Shown here: positions 5,625-9,239 of the stretch, piece after piece
Layout of the letters: each line of letters starts with the position of its first letter
Numbering within the stretch: the first letter of the stretch is position 1
Assembly (NCBI GenBank): GCA_031266495.1
Contig: JAISAX010000131.1
Location: forward strand, 1-9,239
Source: Opitutaceae bacterium
Lineage (GTDB): Bacteria > Verrucomicrobiota > Verrucomicrobiae > Opitutales > Opitutaceae
Direction of reading: 5' to 3'
Length of the DNA stretch: 9,239 nucleotides
Made by a program: the position numbers and the translations under genes
Notes under the pieces: generated by a model
What the model was told of the DNA's origin: nothing
Databases searched by the model: none
The model's input: only the letters and a program-made list of their open reading frames with translations

Positions 5625-5963
5625 TCAGGGTGTCGAGGTGTCGGTGGCGTCCGGTTCGATGATGGCGTTGAGGTGCCACTGCTGGAGCGAGAAGGCGTAG
5701 AGCTCGGCCGTCTCGCGCAGCCCGCTCCACACGGCGGCGCGGCCGTCCTCGTGGACAGCCATCATGTGCTTGCGGGCGGTGTCCTCGTCGATGCCGAGCA
5801 CCTTGCGGAGCACGAGCACGAGGTAGGACATGAGGTTGACGGGGTCGTTGATGACGACGACGCGCCAGTGGCCGTCGGGTGTGAGATGGACCCGGGTTTC
5901 CGGCCCCGGAGATTCCTGCGGAGGTGATGAGGGGAACGGGTGCTGCGTGTCGTCCGCCGCCAT
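5625..5963 (-). CDS. clpS: ATP-dependent Clp protease adaptor ClpS
   Basis: 112 aa. ClpS binds N-degron substrates (Leu, Phe, Tyr or Trp at the N-terminus) and delivers them to ClpA in ClpAP. The core runs from about residue 31 to 105: HWRVVVINDPVNLMSYLVLV, then ARKHMMAVHEDGRAAVWSG and AELYAFSLQQWHLNAIIE. Asn39-Asp40 and His71 match the conserved residues that grip the N-terminal amino group. The third acidic residue seen in the E. coli protein is Pro here (NDP), as in actinobacterial ClpS. I chose the ATG at 5963, five nucleotides past the proS stop, over an upstream in-frame ATG at 6065 that would overlap proS by about 95 nt with non-conserved sequence. No Shine-Dalgarno motif is seen. The N-terminal linker carries SPGPETRVH (18-26), encoded by a copy of the palindrome found in tandem at 1997-2231. 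Confidence 0.93.
   Translation of the reverse strand: MAADDTQHPFPSSPPQESPGPETRVHLTPDGHWRVVVINDPVNLMSYLVLVLRKVLGIDEDTARKHMMAVHEDGRAAVWSGLRETAELYAFSLQQWHLNAIIEPDATDTSTP
5896..5913. repeat. Single copy of the GTCTCCGG palindrome inside clpS
   Basis: GTTTCCGG-cc-CCGGAGAT on the plus strand differs from the array consensus GTCTCCGG-n-CCGGAGAC by one base in each arm and has a 2-nt centre, like the array unit at 2190. On the coding (minus) strand it reads PGPETR, the same peptide as the array heptad. It lies in the poorly conserved linker before the ClpS fold. Confidence 0.6.
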
Positions 5964-5968
5964 GCCGG

Positions 5969-7771
5969 TTACGGTGTTGCCGCCGCCTGCCGCCGGACGG
6001 TCTCTGCGAGGCGCGCCTCCGCTTCGGCGACCGGGATCCTGGATGCTTCTTTTTTCGTGCGCCATTTTTGTTCGATGATGCCGTCCTTGATGCCTTTGCC
6101 TCCAATGGTGACGCGCAGCGGGATGCCGATCAAGTCGGCGTCCTTGAATTTTACGCCTGGTCTTTCGGCGCGGTCGTCAAGCAGCACGTCGGCTCCGGCG
6201 CTTTCGGCGGCGGCGGCGAGCCGGGTGGCGAGTCCCGAAACGGCGGCGTCCTGCGGGTCGAGCACGGTGACGAGGACCTGGAAGGGCGCGCAGGTCCAGG
6301 GCCAGATGATGCCGTCGGCGTCGTGGTTTTGTTCGATGATGGCCTGGAGGGTGCGGCTGATGCCGATGCCGTAACAGCCCATGACCATCGGGTGCTGCTG
6401 CTTCCGGTCGTCGGTGTAGAGGGCATTGAACTTTTCCGAATATTTGGTGCCGAGCTTGAAGATGTGGCCGACTTCGATGCCGCGGCGGATTTTTAAGGGT
6501 TGCCCGGATTTCGGGCAGGGTTCGCCGGGACGCACGGTGCGGAAGTCGCCGAATTTCGTGATGGCGAGATCGCGGGTGACGTTGACGTGGCGGAGGTGGA
6601 AGCCGTCCTTGTTGGCGCCGGTGACGCCGTTGCCGGTGAGGCGGATGGCGTGGTCTGCAAAAATGCCGGCGAGCGCGGCGGGATTCCGGATCGTGCCCTT
6701 GACGGCGCCGAGGCTGCCGGGCTTCGCGCCGAGCACGGGTTCGATTTCCTCGGCGGCGGCGGGACGGGTGCGCTGGAAGCCGAGGGCGCCGAGCTTGGCC
6801 TCCTCAAGGTCGTCGCAGCCGCGCAGGATGACGATGAACGGTTTTTCAGTGGTGGTGGTGTCGTCGTCGGGGTTGGCGACGGCGCCGATGAAAACGAGGG
6901 TCTTGAACTGCCTGTCGGCGGGCACGGCGTACGGCGCGGCTTCGAGGTGAGCGATGGTGGCGACGCCGGGTGTGGCGAACTCGACGGGCGCGGGCGCCTC
7001 GGGCGCGGCGTCGGCGAGGTCGGCGGGGACGAGCGCGCTGGTGGCTTTTTCGCGGTTGGCGGCGTAGCCGGCGTCGGAGTAGATGACGTCGTCGTCGCCG
7101 ACTTCGGCGGGCACCATGAATTCGTGCGAGTAGCTGCCGCCCATGACGCCGGTGTCGGCCTCAATGGCGATGGCTTGGACGCCGAGGCGGGCGAAGAATT
7201 TTTCGTAGGCTTCCTTCATGAGGAAGTAGTTTTTCACCGAACCTTCGTCGTCGGCGTCGAACGAGTAGGCGTCCATCATGACAAACTCGCGGGCGCGCAT
7301 GAGTCCGTAGCGGGGGCGGATCTCGTTACGGAATTTGGTGGCGATCTGGTAAAAATTTTTCGGCAGGTCGCGGTAGCTGGTGATCTCGCTCTTCACGAGC
7401 GGGGTGATGATCTCCTCGTGAGTGGGGCCGAGGACAAATTCGGGGTCGCGCGGCGCGCGCTTGCCGTCGCCGGCGCTGTCGGCCCGGAACATGATTTCGC
7501 GGGCAGCGGCCCAGCGGGGGCCCTGTTCCCAGAGTTCGGCGGGGTGGACGTGGGGCATCCAGAGCTCGATGCCGCCGGCGGCGTCGATTTCCTCGCGGCA
7601 GATTTGCGAAATCTTGTGCAGGGCGCGCAAGCCGAGCGGCATGAACGTGTAGAGGCCGCCGCCGAGCTTGCGGACGAGGCCGGCGCGGACGAGGAGCTTG
7701 TGCGAGGCGATTTCGGCGTCGGAAGGACTTTCCTTGAGAGTCGGGATGAAGAATTGCGACCAGTGTTTCAT
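5969..7771 (-). CDS. proS: Prolyl-tRNA synthetase, bacterial type with editing domain
   Basis: 600 aa class II aminoacyl-tRNA synthetase that charges tRNA-Pro in the cytoplasm. The start is the ATG at 7771 (MKHWSQFFIPTLKESPSDAE), a standard bacterial ProRS N-terminus. The frame stays open upstream through the tRNA-Gln and tRNA-Thr genes, but that is not coding. Visible parts: LGPTHEE (114-120); motif 2 FRNEIRPRYGLMRAREF (147-163); an inserted YbaK-like editing domain between about 285 and 405, with Lys326 in the LEEAK segment matching the key editing lysine and PGSLGAVKG (351-359); RRGIEVGHIFKLGTKYSE (429-446); motif 3 MGCYGIGISR (464-473); and a C-terminal anticodon-binding domain from about 490 (WPWTCAPFQV) to the end. 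Slightly longer than the usual 570 or so, with extra residues around 250-310 (Ala/Pro-rich; DDDTTTT). It heads the operon proS-clpS-DUF2017. Its leader is pyrimidine-rich, contains a C12 run (minus strand) and lacks a Shine-Dalgarno motif. Confidence 0.97.
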   Translation of the reverse strand: MKHWSQFFIPTLKESPSDAEIASHKLLVRAGLVRKLGGGLYTFMPLGLRALHKISQICREEIDAAGGIELWMPHVHPAELWEQGPRWAAAREIMFRADSAGDGKRAPRDPEFVLGPTHEEIITPLVKSEITSYRDLPKNFYQIATKFRNEIRPRYGLMRAREFVMMDAYSFDADDEGSVKNYFLMKEAYEKFFARLGVQAIAIEADTGVMGGSYSHEFMVPAEVGDDDVIYSDAGYAANREKATSALVPADLADAAPEAPAPVEFATPGVATIAHLEAAPYAVPADRQFKTLVFIGAVANPDDDTTTTEKPFIVILRGCDDLEEAKLGALGFQRTRPAAAEEIEPVLGAKPGSLGAVKGTIRNPAALAGIFADHAIRLTGNGVTGANKDGFHLRHVNVTRDLAITKFGDFRTVRPGEPCPKSGQPLKIRRGIEVGHIFKLGTKYSEKFNALYTDDRKQQHPMVMGCYGIGISRTLQAIIEQNHDADGIIWPWTCAPFQVLVTVLDPQDAAVSGLATRLAAAAESAGADVLLDDRAERPGVKFKDADLIGIPLRVTIGGKGIKDGIIEQKWRTKKEASRIPVAEAEARLAETVRRQAAATP

Positions 7772-7845
7772 GTGGGAAGATGCGGAAGTTGGAAAGGGAA
7801 CAGGAGGGCAGGGGAAGGCGGCGGTGTCGATGGCGGAGACGCGGC

Positions 7846-7857
7846 GGGGGGGGGGGG
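7846..7857 (+). repeat. G12 homopolymer tract in the proS leader
   Basis: Twelve consecutive G residues on the plus strand, C12 in the proS transcript sense, 75 nt upstream of the proS ATG and just beyond the tRNA-Gln terminator. It could alter promoter or leader spacing if its length varies. Confidence 0.85.
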
Positions 7858-7872
7858 AGGGGAGTGGGCCGG

Positions 7873-7917
7873 AAAAACAAAAGACCCCTCGCGAACGGTT
7901 GTCACGAAGGGCCTTTT
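7873..7917 (-). terminator. Intrinsic terminator after tRNA-Gln
   Basis: A 16-position inverted repeat with three mismatches spans 7879-7917: AAAAG-CCC-TCG-GA pairs with its complement across a 7-nt loop (7895-7901). On the minus strand the stem is followed by TTTTGTTTTT (7882-7873). It begins eight nucleotides beyond the CCA end of tRNA-Gln and separates the tRNA cluster from proS. Confidence 0.7.
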
Positions 7918-7924
7918 GGAAGAG

Positions 7925-7998
7925 TGGCTGCCCGATAAGGACTCGAACCTTAACAAGCAGAGTCAGAATCTGCTGTGCTACCATTACACCATCGGGCA
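7925..7998 (-). tRNA. tRNA-Gln (anticodon CUG)
   Basis: 74 nt with an encoded CCA. The acceptor stem TGCCCGA/TCGGGCA keeps the U1-A72 pair usual for tRNA-Gln and has discriminator G73. The anticodon arm is GCAGA-TTCTGAC-TCTGC, with CTG at positions 34-36. The T arm contains GGTTCGAGTCC. It is last in a minus-strand cluster of three tRNAs and is followed by a terminator. Confidence 0.95.
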
Positions 7999-8058
7999 GT
8001 GCGGAAAAGAACGTGAGGTGAGCGCCTCGGTTCGGGCGGGGCCGGATCGGGAGAAAAA

Positions 8059-8133
8059 TGGAGCCGGCGATGGGATTCGAACCCGCAACCGCCTGTTTAC
8101 AAAACAGGTGCTCTACCATTGAGCTACGCCGGC
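8059..8133 (-). tRNA. tRNA-Thr (anticodon UGU)
   Basis: 75 nt with an encoded CCA. Acceptor stem GCCGGCG/CGCCGGC, discriminator T73, D arm GCTCAATGGTAGAGC. The anticodon arm is CCTGT-TTTGTAA-ACAGG, giving TGT at 34-36 for ACA codons. It sits 60 nt upstream of tRNA-Gln. The D arm is nearly identical to that of the adjacent tRNA-Lys. Confidence 0.95.
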
Positions 8134-8184
8134 AGGAAAAGGATTCCGGCACATCACGAAAGACGAGAGAAAAAACAGAACCAC

Positions 8185-8206
8185 AAAACCGGGCTGGAAA
8201 ACCCGG
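8185..8206 (-). terminator. Possible weak terminator between tRNA-Lys and tRNA-Thr
   Basis: CCGGG (8189-8193) and CCCGG (8202-8206) form a 5-bp stem that on the minus strand is followed by TTTTGTGG. It starts 10 nt past the tRNA-Lys CCA end. It might end the tRNA-Lys transcript or be a processing hairpin, and it is short. Confidence 0.3.
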
Positions 8207-8215
8207 GGCGGAAAA

Positions 8216-8290
<75 letters not shown>

Positions 8291-8340
8291 ACTTTGCCTC
8301 TGGGACAGAGGGAGAATCGGTGTTTTTCAGTCGTGACTGT

Positions 8341-8346
8341 TGTCAA
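8341..8346 (-). promoter_or_regulatory. Candidate -35 box for the tRNA cluster
   Basis: A perfect TTGACA on the minus strand, 50 nt upstream of the tRNA-Lys 5' end, which would place transcription start about 15-20 nt before the tRNA. No good -10 hexamer is seen at the expected spacing (the region reads GAAAAACACCGATTC), so support rests on the -35 match and its position. Confidence 0.35.
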
Positions 8347-8391
8347 ATTATGTCTTGACCGAATTACGGATGCTTGCAGATTCCCCACACA

Positions 8392-9239
8392 ATGGATGCA
8401 GATCAATCAGCAACGGAATTGGCAACAGTCACGGGAAGAAAAACGGCACGTGACGGACGTAGAAAAGAACTAAAAAACCTGACGAAGCGTGATGGAATCT
8501 GGTATTTCCAGAAGTTCGTCAACGGGAAAAGATTTTTTAACGGGCGCAAGACTCCTTTCTCTCTGGATACCAGCGACTTGGCCGTTGCAAAAGCGAAGCG
8601 TGATGCGATCTTGCGCGCGGCGTCCGGTGCGGAGCTGGACAGGGTGCTTGGCAGGGTGTCGCGCAAGGTCGCGACTCTCGGAGAGATTTTCGACGCTTAC
8701 ATTGCGGCTGATCATTCCCGACTCGATGTGAAAAAAAGGAATGTCCGCGTGCTGAAGCGTATTCTGGCACGGGCGGGCAAGCCGGAGTGCGAGGCGCTGA
8801 CTACCGGCGATCTGGCGGGGGTCGTGCCGACGTTCCAGGATGCCGTCGTGGCCGAGGTCCGGGCGACGGGCGCCGCGGATGATTCGGAGGTCATGTTGCG
8901 CGCAAAGGCGTCCGCCGACTCGATGTTGACCCAGGCTCGCGCGGTCTTCGCCCGTGAAAAGCCGTTCCGGGGGTTGGTGTTCGACCGGCCGGTGCGGTTT
9001 CTGACGGCGGACAGGTTTAATGTGAAGCGTGATACGGGGTTTGTTCCTTTCTCCGAGGCGGAGTTGCGGGTGTTTCAAGTGGCGTCGGGGGTGTTGCGGG
9101 AGAGTGAGCCGGGGACGTTCCTCGTGCTGTTGCTCATGCGGTGGCTGGGGATGCGCAATGAGGAGGTGCAGCATGTGAAGCCGGCGGAGTGGATCACCGA
9201 TGCGCCGGACGGGCCGGGCAGGGTGATGCGGATCACGAA
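8392..9239 (+). CDS. Tyrosine recombinase/integrase (partial, 3' end outside window)
   Basis: The first 282 codons are present from the ATG at 8392 to the right edge, with no stop. The N-terminus is basic and has an arm-binding-like segment (DGIWYFQKFVNGKRFFNGRK, residues about 34-53) and SLDTSDLAVAKAKRDAIL (57-74), a common opening in phage-type integrases. Residues about 95-190 fit a helical core-binding domain. The catalytic domain begins near 217 (FVPFSEAELRVF) and contains LLMRWLGMRNEEVQHVKPAEW (split here: LLMRWLGMRNEE at 247-258, VQHVKPAEW at 259-267), where Arg255 in G-x-R-x-x-E is the first catalytic arginine. The other box residues (Lys, H-x-x-R, H/W and Tyr) lie outside. There is no Shine-Dalgarno motif before the ATG. 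It is divergent from tRNA-Lys, a common genomic setting for integrases of islands and prophages, but here it sits on the tRNA 5' side. Confidence 0.8.
   Translation, partial: MDADQSATELATVTGRKTARDGRRKELKNLTKRDGIWYFQKFVNGKRFFNGRKTPFSLDTSDLAVAKAKRDAILRAASGAELDRVLGRVSRKVATLGEIFDAYIAADHSRLDVKKRNVRVLKRILARAGKPECEALTTGDLAGVVPTFQDAVVAEVRATGAADDSEVMLRAKASADSMLTQARAVFAREKPFRGLVFDRPVRFLTADRFNVKRDTGFVPFSEAELRVFQVASGVLRESEPGTFLVLLLMRWLGMRNEEVQHVKPAEWITDAPDGPGRVMRIT

Noticed and set aside
5964..6065. Longer ClpS start at 6065
   Set aside because: It would overlap the proS C-terminus by about 95 nt, and the extra residues are Arg/Gly/Pro-rich shadow sequence.
6500..8122. 540-codon plus-strand open frame opposite proS
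   Set aside because: It is the antisense shadow of proS in GC-rich DNA (Gly/Asp/Val-rich) and crosses two tRNA genes.
7772..8152. Upstream extension of the proS frame
   Set aside because: It reads through tRNA-Gln, part of tRNA-Thr and a terminator. ProRS proteins begin at the MKHWSQ start at 7771.

Overview
The window is high-GC bacterial DNA, most likely from Verrucomicrobiota and probably an Opitutaceae-like lineage. That placement is inference. It rests on a PEP-CTERM surface protein, the lack of Shine-Dalgarno motifs with A/C-rich leaders in their place, a clpS gene followed directly by a DUF2017-like gene, and many long G or C homopolymers between genes. No rRNA or unique marker settles it.

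Layout. 1-1125 (-): most of an IS1380-family transposase, running off the left edge. 1128-1550 (+): the C-terminal end of an SGNH/GDSL-like hydrolase, apparently beheaded by that insertion. 1729-2458: a small ORF (53 aa) broken at a C10 tract, followed by a degenerate tandem array of 21-bp palindromes and a CA-rich leader. 2459-3202 (+): a 247-aa protein of unknown function. 3235-4554 (+): an exported HAF-repeat protein with a PEP-CTERM sorting tail. 4555-5152: poorly coding DNA with a C19 tract and a broken small zinc-ribbon gene. 5153-7771 (-): the housekeeping operon proS, clpS and a DUF2017-like gene, with 5-nt and 4-nt gaps. 7925-8290 (-): tRNA-Lys(CUU), tRNA-Thr(UGU) and tRNA-Gln(CUG), listed in transcription order. 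8392-9239 (+): a tyrosine recombinase running off the right edge.

The right half is core translation and proteolysis: prolyl-tRNA charging, the N-degron adaptor of ClpAP, and three tRNAs. The left half is accessory: an insertion sequence, a truncated enzyme, a repeat array, an unknown protein and a surface protein whose body is much AT-richer than its neighbours.

The most interesting signal is the 21-bp array at 1997-2231. Each unit is a near-perfect palindrome, GTCTCCGG-n-CCGGAGAC. The period is two helical turns. Because the unit is palindromic, both strands encode the same heptapeptide (VSGPETR). One diverged copy sits in frame inside the N-terminal linker of clpS (SPGPETRVH), which suggests a dispersed palindromic element able to lodge inside genes.
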